From positions 1 through 63,620 of the forward strand of contig JACPCS010000108.1 in NCBI GenBank assembly GCA_016184455.1: DNA of 63,620 nucleotides, written 5' to 3'. The notes beneath the pieces were generated by a model, which made no database searches, was not told the DNA's origin, and saw nothing but the letters and a program-made list of their open reading frames with translations. The DNA comes from Acidobacteriota bacterium. Its GTDB lineage: Bacteria; Acidobacteriota; Vicinamibacteria; Vicinamibacterales; UBA2999. The position numbers and the translations under genes were made by a program. Positions 54,394-61,946 of this stretch are shown here, piece by piece. Position 1 is the first letter of the stretch; each line of letters begins with the position of its first letter.

Positions 54394-55299
54394 ATGAGCT
54401 GGCGATCGTCGTACGTGGGGCTTGGGCTCGCGGCACTTGCCCTTCTCGCTTGGACGGCCCCGGCTCGCGGGCAGAGCTGGAGCGGACCGCGGACTGCCGA
54501 CGGCCAGCCGGACATTCAGGGCCACTGGGAGGCGGGTCCGGGCGCGAACAACGCGGGTCACAGCCTCGAAGAAGGCTGCTGCGAACCCGAGCACAACCGG
54601 ATGCAGAACCGCGCGGCGAACAACATCGGCCTGCGGCAGCAGATCATCATCGAGCCGAAGGACGGCCGCATCCCGTTCCAGCCGTGGGCCGAGGCCAAGC
54701 GCCGCGAGCATCTGATCAACCTCGACGCTCCGACCGAGCTGCAGCACATCGAGCCGGAGGACCGGTGCTCGCTGCAGGGCGTGCCGCGCAGCAACCTTCG
54801 CGGCCCGATGCAGATCCTCCAGACGCCGGGCCAGGTCGTGATCCTCTACGAGTGGGTACACGCCTATCGAGTGGTTCCCGTCGACGGCCGCCCGCACGTC
54901 CCGAAAGGGGCCGCGCTGTGGCAGGGCGACGCCCGCGGCCGCTGGGAGGGCCACACGCTCGTCGTCGAAACGACCAACTTCCGCTTCGATCCGGTCGGCT
55001 ACAACAGGCAGCCGTGGATCGACTCGCACGGCACGTTCTACACCGACGCGCTGCGCGTGGTCGAGCGGTGGACGGTCGTCGACGCGGGCCGCATCGACTA
55101 CGAGGCGACGATCGAAGATCCCAAGGTGTTCACGCAGCCGTGGAAGATCGCGTACGAGATCGTCCGGCTGCCGGAGAAGAGCTACGAGTTCCTCGAGGAG
55201 GCGTGCTGGGAAGGCGTCAGCGTGCGGAACCGGCTCTCTGCCGGGCGGCTGGCGAGGAAGAGCGGCACGGTGCGGATGCACTCCCACAACGAACAGTGA
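54394..55299 (+). CDS. Secreted family protein, tandem paralogue 3
   Basis: A 301-residue paralogue, 13 bases after copy 2, with a signal peptide ending near PARGQ. Blocks: RTADGQPDIQGHWEAG, RIPFQPWAE, RCSLQGVPR, MQILQTPGQVVILYE, LWQGDARGRWEGHT and DPKVFTQPWK. It has the common pair (RCS and EAC) plus an extra vicinal pair (EGCCEP) early in the mature chain. The longest of the five, with a basic C-terminal tail. Confidence 0.72.
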   Translation: MSWRSSYVGLGLAALALLAWTAPARGQSWSGPRTADGQPDIQGHWEAGPGANNAGHSLEEGCCEPEHNRMQNRAANNIGLRQQIIIEPKDGRIPFQPWAEAKRREHLINLDAPTELQHIEPEDRCSLQGVPRSNLRGPMQILQTPGQVVILYEWVHAYRVVPVDGRPHVPKGAALWQGDARGRWEGHTLVVETTNFRFDPVGYNRQPWIDSHGTFYTDALRVVERWTVVDAGRIDYEATIEDPKVFTQPWKIAYEIVRLPEKSYEFLEEACWEGVSVRNRLSAGRLARKSGTVRMHSHNEQ

Positions 55300-55307
55300 G
55301 GATCGCC

Positions 55308-56057
55308 ATGACACGCGCACTCGTGGTCACGGCCGCGCTGGTGGCGCTGGCGGCAGCTCCCGCGGCGGCCCAGCCGATGCCGCGCACGCCGGATGGCCGG
55401 CCCGATCTGTCGGGTGTCTGGCACGCGATCAACTCGGCAGGGGCCAACATCCTGCCGCATCATGCCGAACCCGGCATGCCGGCCGGTCTCGGCGTCGTGG
55501 AGGGGAACGAGATCCCGTACACGCCTGCCGCCGCCGCGAAACAGCGCGAGAACGACGCCAATCGGACGAAGCTGGATCCGGTGAACAAGTGCTGGCTGCC
55601 GGGCGTGCCGCGCGCGACCTACATGGGGTTTCCGTTCCAGATCGTGCAGACGCCCGGGCAAGTCACGATTCTGTACGAGTACGCGCACGCCGTCCGCAAT
55701 GTCTTCATGAACTCGCCGCATCCGAAGGGACCGATCGAATGGTGGATGGGCGACTCCCGCGGCCGCTGGGACGGCGACACGCTCGTCATCGACGTGGTGC
55801 ACTTCAACGACCAGACGTGGTTCGACAAGGCGGGCAACCACCACAGCGAGCAGCTGCACGTCATCGAGCGCTACACGCCGATCGATCGCGATCACCTCAT
55901 GTACGAGGTGACGGTCGAGGATCCGAAGGTCTTCACGCGTCCCTGGAAGATGAGCATGCCACTCTATCGCCGGATCGACCGGAACATGCAAATCCTCGAG
56001 TACGAGTGCGCCGCGTTCGACGAGGCCTTCCGCGAGGGTCCCGCCGAGCGGCGCTGA
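55308..56057 (+). CDS. Secreted family protein, tandem paralogue 4
   Basis: A 249-residue paralogue, eight bases after copy 3. Signal peptide to about residue 22 (APAAAQ). Blocks: RTPDGRPDLSGVWHA, EIPYTPAAAAK, KCWLPGVPR, FQIVQTPG, NSPHPKGPIEWWMGDSRGRW and DPKVFTRPWKMSM, then LEYECAAF. It is the closest relative of copy 1. The Cys pair (KCW and ECA) is retained. A long REP-like element lies downstream at 56067-56139, separating it from copy 5. Confidence 0.74.
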   Translation: MTRALVVTAALVALAAAPAAAQPMPRTPDGRPDLSGVWHAINSAGANILPHHAEPGMPAGLGVVEGNEIPYTPAAAAKQRENDANRTKLDPVNKCWLPGVPRATYMGFPFQIVQTPGQVTILYEYAHAVRNVFMNSPHPKGPIEWWMGDSRGRWDGDTLVIDVVHFNDQTWFDKAGNHHSEQLHVIERYTPIDRDHLMYEVTVEDPKVFTRPWKMSMPLYRRIDRNMQILEYECAAFDEAFREGPAERR

Positions 56058-56066
56058 TCCCACACG

Positions 56067-56139
56067 GTACCGTAGCGTCCGGCTTCACCCCTCGATGTTG
56101 CTCGGGGTGCCCTGAGCGAAGTCGAAGGGCAGCCGGACC
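56067..56139 (-). repeat. REP-like element, long form, inverted
   Basis: Reading on the minus strand: GGTCCGGCTGCCCTTCGAC, GCTCAGGGCACCCCGAG, then GGGGTGAAGCCGGAC and gctacggtac. The layout is the same as at 8374-8446, in the opposite orientation. It lies between paralogues 4 and 5. Confidence 0.85.
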
Positions 56140-56152
56140 AGGGAGGCTTCCG

Positions 56153-57037
56153 ATGACTCGTTGCATCCTCGGTCGGACGCTGGCAGCCGTGGCGGTCGCC
56201 GTGTCGCTCGGATCGGTCGCCGTGGCCGGCCAGGCGGGCCGCTGGAGCCTGCCGCGCCTGCCCGACGGCCAGCCAGACATGCAGGGGCAGTGGATCAGCG
56301 ATGCCGTCGGCGCCGCGCACAGCGTCGAGGACGGCCGCGACCCTGACGCGGACGTCATCCAGGGACGCATCGGCGAAGAGAACCCGGTCGTCATCGTCGC
56401 GCCGCCCGACAACCGGATCCCGTACCGGCCGGAGATGGCCGCGCGACGCCAGCAGCTGCTGCGCGACATTTTCACGCCGACCGAGGTCGAGCAGGTCGAT
56501 CCGCACGTGCGCACGCTGCTCGACGGCGTGCCGCGCAACGGCTACGTCCCTGGCGGCATGCAGATCCTCCAGATGCCCGGCGCGGTGCTGATTCTGTACG
56601 AGTCGAACCACGCGTATCGCTACATCCCGCTCGACGGACGGCCGCACGCACCGCAGTCGCTGAAGTTGTTCATGGGCGACTCACGCGGCCGCTGGGAGGG
56701 CAACACGCTCGTCGTCGATGTCACGAACTTCAACGAGGAGACGTGGCTCGACTCGCACGGCAGCATCCACAGCGATGCGCTGCACGTCGTCGAGCGCTGG
56801 ACGCTGGCCGGTCCCGGCCGGATCGACTACGAAGCGACGCTCGACGACCCGAAGGCCTTCACGCGGCCGTGGAAGATCGCGTTCCGCGTCAACCGCAGGT
56901 CCGAGAAGAACTACGAGATCTTCGAAGACTCGCGGCTGGAAGGAGAGCGGGCGGTCGCGCCGATCCTCGAGGTGGGCCGGAAGGACAAGGCCGCGGGCAT
57001 CACCGGGATTCACGAGCACAAGCGGCAAAGGCGATAA
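56153..57037 (+). CDS. Secreted family protein, tandem paralogue 5 (cysteine-less)
   Basis: A 294-residue paralogue with a signal peptide to about residue 26 (VAVAGQ). Blocks: RLPDGQPDMQGQWISD, RIPYRPEMAAR, LLDGVPRNGYVPGG, MQILQMPGAVLILYE, LFMGDSRGRWEGNTLVVDVT and FTRPWKIAFRV. The site of the first common Cys is Thr-Leu-Leu (VRTLLDGVPR) and the second is Asp-Ser (FEDSRLEG); the mature chain has no cysteine. ATG 56153 has a GGGAGG site. The gene follows a REP-like element, so it may be expressed separately. Confidence 0.73.
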   Translation: MTRCILGRTLAAVAVAVSLGSVAVAGQAGRWSLPRLPDGQPDMQGQWISDAVGAAHSVEDGRDPDADVIQGRIGEENPVVIVAPPDNRIPYRPEMAARRQQLLRDIFTPTEVEQVDPHVRTLLDGVPRNGYVPGGMQILQMPGAVLILYESNHAYRYIPLDGRPHAPQSLKLFMGDSRGRWEGNTLVVDVTNFNEETWLDSHGSIHSDALHVVERWTLAGPGRIDYEATLDDPKAFTRPWKIAFRVNRRSEKNYEIFEDSRLEGERAVAPILEVGRKDKAAGITGIHEHKRQRR

Positions 57038-57041
57038 CAAC

Positions 57042-57156
57042 ACGTGCGATCCTGACGATCATCGGTGCGATCCCGCTGACGCTTTGTCGGTGCGATCCCA
57101 CTGACGCTGGTCAGTGCGATCCGGCTGAGGCAAGTCGGTGCGAATCGCGCTGATCG
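57042..57156. repeat. Five-unit GTGCGATCC array
   Basis: About 24-base degenerate units: CACGTGCGATCCTGACGATC, GGTGCGATCCCGCTGACGC, GGTGCGATCCCACTGACGC, AGTGCGATCCGGCTGAGGC and GGTGCGAATCGCGCTGATCG. It lies upstream of a small membrane gene, and an inverted array lies at that gene's 3' end. Similar units are found at 49406-49444. The unit spacing is irregular and there are no unique spacers, so it is not a CRISPR array. Confidence 0.85.
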
Positions 57157-57174
57157 ATTCTCAGAGGAATCCTC

Positions 57175-57537
57175 GTGCGAAATCAGAGACTGTGGCTGAT
57201 CTTCTTGGCAACAGCTGGCATCCTCGAGTGCGGAATGGCCTTGGCCCATTTCGGGCTGCAGTATGAATGGGCCGGATTTGACTTCGGAGACCTTCCCGCG
57301 CAACTCGCGTGGGCGCTGCTCGCACTGAACTTTTCATGGGGCGTGCTGCTGCTTGCCATCGGTGTGCTGGTCGTCCATGTCGCACTGCACAGTGGAATTG
57401 CACCGACAGGCGTGAGCGGGCTGGCACCGACCAGGTTCGGGGTCGCACCGGCGAGGTTCGGGATCGCACTGACCATCGTTAGGGAGACCGCACCGACCGA
57501 AACGCCGCGTAATACACCGGTACGCCGGCCAGGATGA
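57175..57537 (+). CDS. Small membrane protein, tail encoded by a repeat array
   Basis: Read from GTG 57175. Residues 1-73 contain two clear hydrophobic helices (WLIFLATAGILECGMALAHF and LAWALLALNFSWGVLLLAIG) and a third partial one to VHVALHSG. From about residue 73 the chain is translated from the inverted GTGCGATCC array (GIAPTGVSGLAPTRFG) and looks unnatural, so the gene was probably truncated at its 3' end when the array arrived. Its final bases overlap the convergent permease gene. I do not recognise a family. It could be non-functional. Confidence 0.5.
   Translation: MRNQRLWLIFLATAGILECGMALAHFGLQYEWAGFDFGDLPAQLAWALLALNFSWGVLLLAIGVLVVHVALHSGIAPTGVSGLAPTRFGVAPARFGIALTIVRETAPTETPRNTPVRRPG
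57393..57500. repeat. GTGCGATCC array, inverted
   Basis: Units read in reverse relative to 57042-57156: ATTGCACCGACAGGCGTGAG, CTGGCACCGACCAGGTTCGG, GTCGCACCGGCGAGGTTCGG, ATCGCACTGACC and GACCGCACCGACC. The array forms the tail of the small membrane gene and the 3' end of the permease gene. Confidence 0.8.
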
Positions 57538-58828
57538 TCAGGAACGTCAGCCCCGTCCACACGGGATCGCTGACGAGCGCGTTCGCGACCAGGTAGACCA
57601 CCGCCGCGACGAAGATCCCCGGCAGCAGCGGATAGCCGGGCACGCTGAACGGACGCGGCAGCTCGGGCCGCGTCCGCCGCAGCCGGTACAGACCGGCGAT
57701 CGCCAGCCCGTAGAACGGCCAGATCGACAGCACGAACGTGTCGGCCAGCTGCTCGAACGTGCGCGTGAGCACGAACACGACGCCGAGCGCGGCTGCGAGC
57801 GCGATGGCGACATACGGCGTGCCGTAGCGCGGGTGCACGGCTGCCACGCGCCGGAAGAACAATCCATCGGCGGCCATCGCGAAGAACACGCGCGGCGCCG
57901 TCAGCATGACCGACATCAGCGCGCCAAACGTGGAGATTGCGACGACCACAGAGACGAGCGCCACGCCGCCGGGACCGAAGATCGCCTGCATCGTGTCGGC
58001 CGCGACGAGCGGCGATGTCGCGACCTGCTCGATCGGGCTCACGTAGAGATACGCGGCATTGGCGGCGAGATAGAGGGCGGCAATCGCGAGCGTGCCCGCG
58101 ATGATGGCGCGGGGGAGGTTGCGGCCGGGTCGGGTCACCTCTCCTGCGGCGAATGAGACGTCGGCGAATCCGTCATAGGCCCAGAGCACCGAAATGAGCG
58201 CGAGGCCGAACAGCCCCGCGTCGACCGAACCGGCGGCGGCCGTGAAGTGCGCGCCCGACGCCCCGGCGCCCGCGCCGAGCGCGGCCGACAGGACCACCAG
58301 CGCGGCAAGCGCCGAGAACTTGGCCAGCGTCGAGGCGCCGGCGACCGCCGCCCCAAGCTGGACACCGCGAATGTTCACCGCGGCCGCTGCGACGATCGTC
58401 AGCGCTGCGACGTAATCCGTCGCCCGTTCGTACGCGGACGGATCGTAGCCGAGCGATCGGAGGAAATACTCGCTGAAGACAGTGCTGATCGCGCCCGTCG
58501 CGGAGGCGCGAATGAGCACGAGCTCCGCCCAGCCGAACAGGAACCCCGCCAGGCGTCCCCAGCTCTCCCGCAGGTAGATGTACCAGCCGCCGGTCTGCGG
58601 CAGCGCGGCAGCGAGCTCGGCAACGGAGAGCGCGCCACACAGCGAAATCACGCCGCCGAGCAGCCAGACCGCGAGCATCAGCATCGGATCGGGAACGCGA
58701 CCGGCGATGACCGCCGGGGTTCGGAAGATGCCCGACCCGATCGTCACGCCGATGACGATGCCGACCGCGCTCCAGAAGCCGAGACGCCGCGCGAGCTGAG
58801 CCGTGTCGTGCTGCGCGCCCGTTTGCAT
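57479..58828 (-). CDS. APC family amino acid permease
   Basis: A 449-residue inner-membrane transporter with 12 predicted helices. The first helix has GIVIGVTIGSGIFRTP, the APC substrate-binding signature, and the sixth has WAYDGFADVSFAAGEVTRPGRN, typical of LAT-like exchangers. PRVFFAMAADGLFF and PRYGTPYVAI follow in the right order. It probably carries neutral amino acids; the substrate is unknown. The last codons lie in the inverted repeat array. It is divergent from the SRPBCC gene, with a GGTAGC array in the gap. Confidence 0.9.
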   Translation of the reverse strand: MQTGAQHDTAQLARRLGFWSAVGIVIGVTIGSGIFRTPAVIAGRVPDPMLMLAVWLLGGVISLCGALSVAELAAALPQTGGWYIYLRESWGRLAGFLFGWAELVLIRASATGAISTVFSEYFLRSLGYDPSAYERATDYVAALTIVAAAAVNIRGVQLGAAVAGASTLAKFSALAALVVLSAALGAGAGASGAHFTAAAGSVDAGLFGLALISVLWAYDGFADVSFAAGEVTRPGRNLPRAIIAGTLAIAALYLAANAAYLYVSPIEQVATSPLVAADTMQAIFGPGGVALVSVVVAISTFGALMSVMLTAPRVFFAMAADGLFFRRVAAVHPRYGTPYVAIALAAALGVVFVLTRTFEQLADTFVLSIWPFYGLAIAGLYRLRRTRPELPRPFSVPGYPLLPGIFVAAVVYLVANALVSDPVWTGLTFLIILAGVPVYYAAFRSVRSP

Positions 58829-58835
58829 GGGCGAC

Positions 58836-58876
58836 CTAGGGTAGCTGAGTAGCTGGGTAGCTACCTAGCTACTGAG
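58836..58876. repeat. Short GTAGCTGGGTAGC array with inverted end
   Basis: GGTAGCTGAGTAGCTGGGTAG followed by CTACCTAGCTACTGAG, which can fold on itself. It lies between the divergent permease and SRPBCC genes, and the SRPBCC ribosome site (GAAGGAGG) comes right after it. Confidence 0.8.
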
Positions 58877-58888
58877 AAGGAGGCCGTC

Positions 58889-59488
58889 GTGGCACAGACA
58901 ACGGTGAAGTGGGCGACGTGGCTGCCGGTCGTGGCGGCCGGGGCGGTGACGGCGTACGCGTTGACGCGGCGACAGCCCCAGCGGGCAAACGGCCACGGCA
59001 CGGGCGTCATCGCGGACCACGGTTCCGATACGCGGCAGCAGCTCGGCGGGCCTGCGGGCATTCACGTCGAAGAGGCGGTCACCGTGAACCGCCCGGTGAC
59101 CGACCTGTTTCGATTCTGGCGCAATTTCGAGAACCTCCCCTCGTTCATGAGGCACCTCGACCTGGTCGCCGAGCGCGAGGGCGGCATCACGCACTGGGTG
59201 GCGAAGGGGCCGGCGGGCATGCGCGTCGAATGGGACGCACGCATCATCAACGAGATCGACAACAAGCTGATCGGGTGGCAGTCGCTCGAGGGGTCGATGG
59301 TGTCGACGGCCGGATCGGTGAACTTCCGGGAGTTGCCGCGCGGCACCGAAGTGCGGATCCACCTGCAGTACAACCCGCCGGCGGGGCGGCTGGGCGCGGC
59401 CGTGGCGTGGCTGTTCGGCGAGGAGCCGAATCTGCAGGTTCGCGAGGACCTGCGCCGGTTCAAGCAGCTCATCGAGACGGGCGAGTAG
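58889..59488 (+). CDS. SRPBCC (cyclase/dehydrase-like) protein with N-terminal anchor
   Basis: A 199-residue protein. An N-terminal hydrophobic helix (about 8-25, WATWLPVVAAGAVTAYALTR) anchors it. A START/SRPBCC domain follows (about 60-199): VNRPVTDLFRFWRNFENLPS, MRVEWDARIINEIDNKLIGW and GTEVRIHLQYNPP. The family binds hydrophobic ligands; this type (polyketide cyclase/dehydrase-like, with a FWRNFENLP motif) is common in bacteria with unknown ligand. The start is GTG 58889, seven bases after AAGGAGG. Confidence 0.85.
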   Translation: MAQTTVKWATWLPVVAAGAVTAYALTRRQPQRANGHGTGVIADHGSDTRQQLGGPAGIHVEEAVTVNRPVTDLFRFWRNFENLPSFMRHLDLVAEREGGITHWVAKGPAGMRVEWDARIINEIDNKLIGWQSLEGSMVSTAGSVNFRELPRGTEVRIHLQYNPPAGRLGAAVAWLFGEEPNLQVREDLRRFKQLIETGE

Positions 59489-59546
59489 GCAGTAGGCGCC
59501 CACTTTCCGATGGACCTTCGCCTTTCTTACGTTTAATATCGGGGCG

Positions 59547-61946
59547 ATGCTGCCGGCGAGGCGGACCGATCCAGCGCACGACATGGCCCTGCAGACGGCC
59601 TTGGATCGCCTCACCGCAGGCCGCCAGGACTTCCAGGATTCGCCGGATGGCTGGGTCACGGCCGTGCGGGTGCTGCCGGCCCGGGCTGCCCAGTACGCGC
59701 CGTTTCCGGCAGGCGTCGATGGGCGGCTCATCGACGTGCTCCGCGGTCGCGGCATCGAGCAGCTCTACACGCACCAGGCTGCGGCCATTACGCACGTGCT
59801 CGAGGGGCGGCACGTCGTGATCACGACGCCGACCGCGTCGGGGAAGACGCTCTGCTACAACGCGCCGGTTCTGAGCACCATCCTGCGGGATCCGGCCGCG
59901 CGTGCGCTGTATCTGTTTCCGACGAAGGCGCTGGCGCAGGACCAGCTCGCCGAGCTCCACGAGCTGACGGAACGGCTCGCTGCCGTCGATGCGCCGCCTG
60001 TGGGCGTCTTCACCTATGACGGCGACACGCCGCAGGACGCGCGCAAGGCGATTCGCAACCGCGCGCACGTGGTGCTCAGCAATCCCGACATGCTCCACTC
60101 GGGCGTGCTGCCGCATCACCCGCGCTGGGCCAAGCTCTTCGAGAACCTCCGCTACGTCGTCATCGACGAGCTGCACGCGTACCGAGGCGTCTTCGGCAGC
60201 CATCTGGCCAACGTGCTCCGCCGGCTGCGTCGCATCTGCCGGCATTACGGGTCTGCGCCCACGTTCATCTGCTCGTCGGCCACGATTGCCAATCCGCGCG
60301 AGCTGGCCGAGGCGCTCGTGGAGCAGCCATTCGAGCTCGTGTCGGAGAATGGCGCGCCGCGCGGTGAGAAGGCTTTTCTGTTCGTGAACCCGCCCGTCGT
60401 CAACCGGCAGCTCGGAATCAGGCGCTCCTATCTGGCCGAGACGCGCCGCATCACCGGCGAGTTCCTCAGGCGCGGCCTGCAGCTCATCGTCTTTGCGCAG
60501 AGCCGGCTGACGACGGAGATCCTGACGACGTATCTGAAGGACGACTTCGACGGGCCGCCCGGGACGCGCGAGCGGATCCGCGGGTACCGCGGAGGCTATC
60601 TGCCGGGACGCCGGCGCGAAGTGGAGAAGGGGCTGCGCGAAGGCCGCGTGCTGGCCGTCGTCTCCACCAACGCCTTGGAGCTGGGAATCGACATCGGCGC
60701 GCTCGACGTCTGCGTGATGGCGGGCTACCCCGGCACGATTGCCGCCACCTGGCAGCGCGCGGGACGCGCGGGACGGCGGAGCGGCCGTTCGGCAGCGGTG
60801 CTCGTGGCGAGCAGCGCGCCGATCGACCAGTTCGTCGTCCGGCACCCGTCGTACTTCTTCGACGCCTCGCCCGAGCACGCGCTCGTCAATGCCGACAACC
60901 TGCACATCCTCGTCGACCACGTGAAGTGCGCCGCCTTCGAGCTGCCGTTCACGGCGGCGGAGCAGTACGGACGGCACGACGTGCAGGAAATCCTGCAGGT
61001 GCTGGCCGAGAGCGGCATCGTGCATCGCGTCGAGGGTGGGGCGGCCGATCAGGATGCCGCTCAGCCCGGGGCCCCCGCCGCGTCCGACGCGGCGGGGTGG
61101 GAGTGGCAGTGGACGAGCGAGTCGTATCCGGCCGACGCGGTCAGCCTCCGGTCCGTGTCGTCGGACAACTTCGTTGTCGTCGACACGACGCGCGGCGCGG
61201 ATGTCATCGGCGAGACGAGCTTCACGAGCGGTCCGGCGACGCTGCACGAGAAGGCGATCTACATGGTGGAGGGCGCCCTCTATCAGGTCGAGCGGCTCGA
61301 TTTCGACGGACGCAAGGCGTACGTGCGCGAAATCGACTGCGACTACTACACGGATGCGATCACCTACACGAAGGTGAAGGTGCTCGAGCCGTTTGCCGCG
61401 GGTCTGCACGCACACGGCGAAGTCCACGTCTCGTCGCGCGTCGTCGGCTTCAAGAAGATCAAGTTCTACACCAACGAGAACGTCGGCTCGGGCGAGCTCG
61501 ATCTCCCCGAGCAGCAGATGCACACGACGGCGTACTGGCTGACGATTCCCGTGGAGGTCATGGCGGCGCTACCGTATGCCTCCGACGATCGGCGCGACGG
61601 GGTCGTCGGGCTGGCATTCGCCATGCGCCAGGTCGCGCAGCTGCTGCTGATGTGCGACCGCCAGGACATCGGCATTTCGATCGACGATGCCGACGACAAT
61701 GCAGAACCGCGGGTCTTCGTGTACGACAACTATCCCGGCGGGATCGGCTTCAGCGAGCCCCTGTGTGCCATGCAGGGCGCGCTCCTCGCGCGCACGCGCG
61801 ATCTGATAGCCGGCTGCGAGTGCGAGCACGGATGCCCCACGTGCGTGGGGCCGCTGGGGAACACAGGGCCGCTCGCCAAGACCGTCGCATTGCGGATTCT
61901 CGATCAGCTCGCGATGGCCGCGCCTGTGGCCCTCGACGTCGCATGA
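59547..61946 (+). CDS. mrfA: MrfA-like DEAD/DEAH-box helicase with DUF1998
   Basis: A 799-residue superfamily 2 helicase. Motif I is TPTASGKT; DELH, CSSATIANP, FAQSRLTTEIL, STNALELGIDIG and QRAGRAGRR follow. The C-terminal DUF1998 domain carries the four-cysteine pattern C-x-C-x3-C-x2-C in CECEHGCPTCVGP, as in Bacillus MrfA (YprA), which is needed for repair of mitomycin-type DNA damage. The adjacent gene encodes an MrfB-like exonuclease with a four-base overlap, the same partnership as MrfAB. The gene stands alone otherwise. I give the symbol as a homologue call, not as proof of function. Confidence 0.87.
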   Translation: MLPARRTDPAHDMALQTALDRLTAGRQDFQDSPDGWVTAVRVLPARAAQYAPFPAGVDGRLIDVLRGRGIEQLYTHQAAAITHVLEGRHVVITTPTASGKTLCYNAPVLSTILRDPAARALYLFPTKALAQDQLAELHELTERLAAVDAPPVGVFTYDGDTPQDARKAIRNRAHVVLSNPDMLHSGVLPHHPRWAKLFENLRYVVIDELHAYRGVFGSHLANVLRRLRRICRHYGSAPTFICSSATIANPRELAEALVEQPFELVSENGAPRGEKAFLFVNPPVVNRQLGIRRSYLAETRRITGEFLRRGLQLIVFAQSRLTTEILTTYLKDDFDGPPGTRERIRGYRGGYLPGRRREVEKGLREGRVLAVVSTNALELGIDIGALDVCVMAGYPGTIAATWQRAGRAGRRSGRSAAVLVASSAPIDQFVVRHPSYFFDASPEHALVNADNLHILVDHVKCAAFELPFTAAEQYGRHDVQEILQVLAESGIVHRVEGGAADQDAAQPGAPAASDAAGWEWQWTSESYPADAVSLRSVSSDNFVVVDTTRGADVIGETSFTSGPATLHEKAIYMVEGALYQVERLDFDGRKAYVREIDCDYYTDAITYTKVKVLEPFAAGLHAHGEVHVSSRVVGFKKIKFYTNENVGSGELDLPEQQMHTTAYWLTIPVEVMAALPYASDDRRDGVVGLAFAMRQVAQLLLMCDRQDIGISIDDADDNAEPRVFVYDNYPGGIGFSEPLCAMQGALLARTRDLIAGCECEHGCPTCVGPLGNTGPLAKTVALRILDQLAMAAPVALDVA

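Noticed and set aside
57042..57156. Possible CRISPR array
   Set aside because: Units are degenerate, about 24 bases apart, with no constant repeat and no unique spacers, and no cas genes are nearby.
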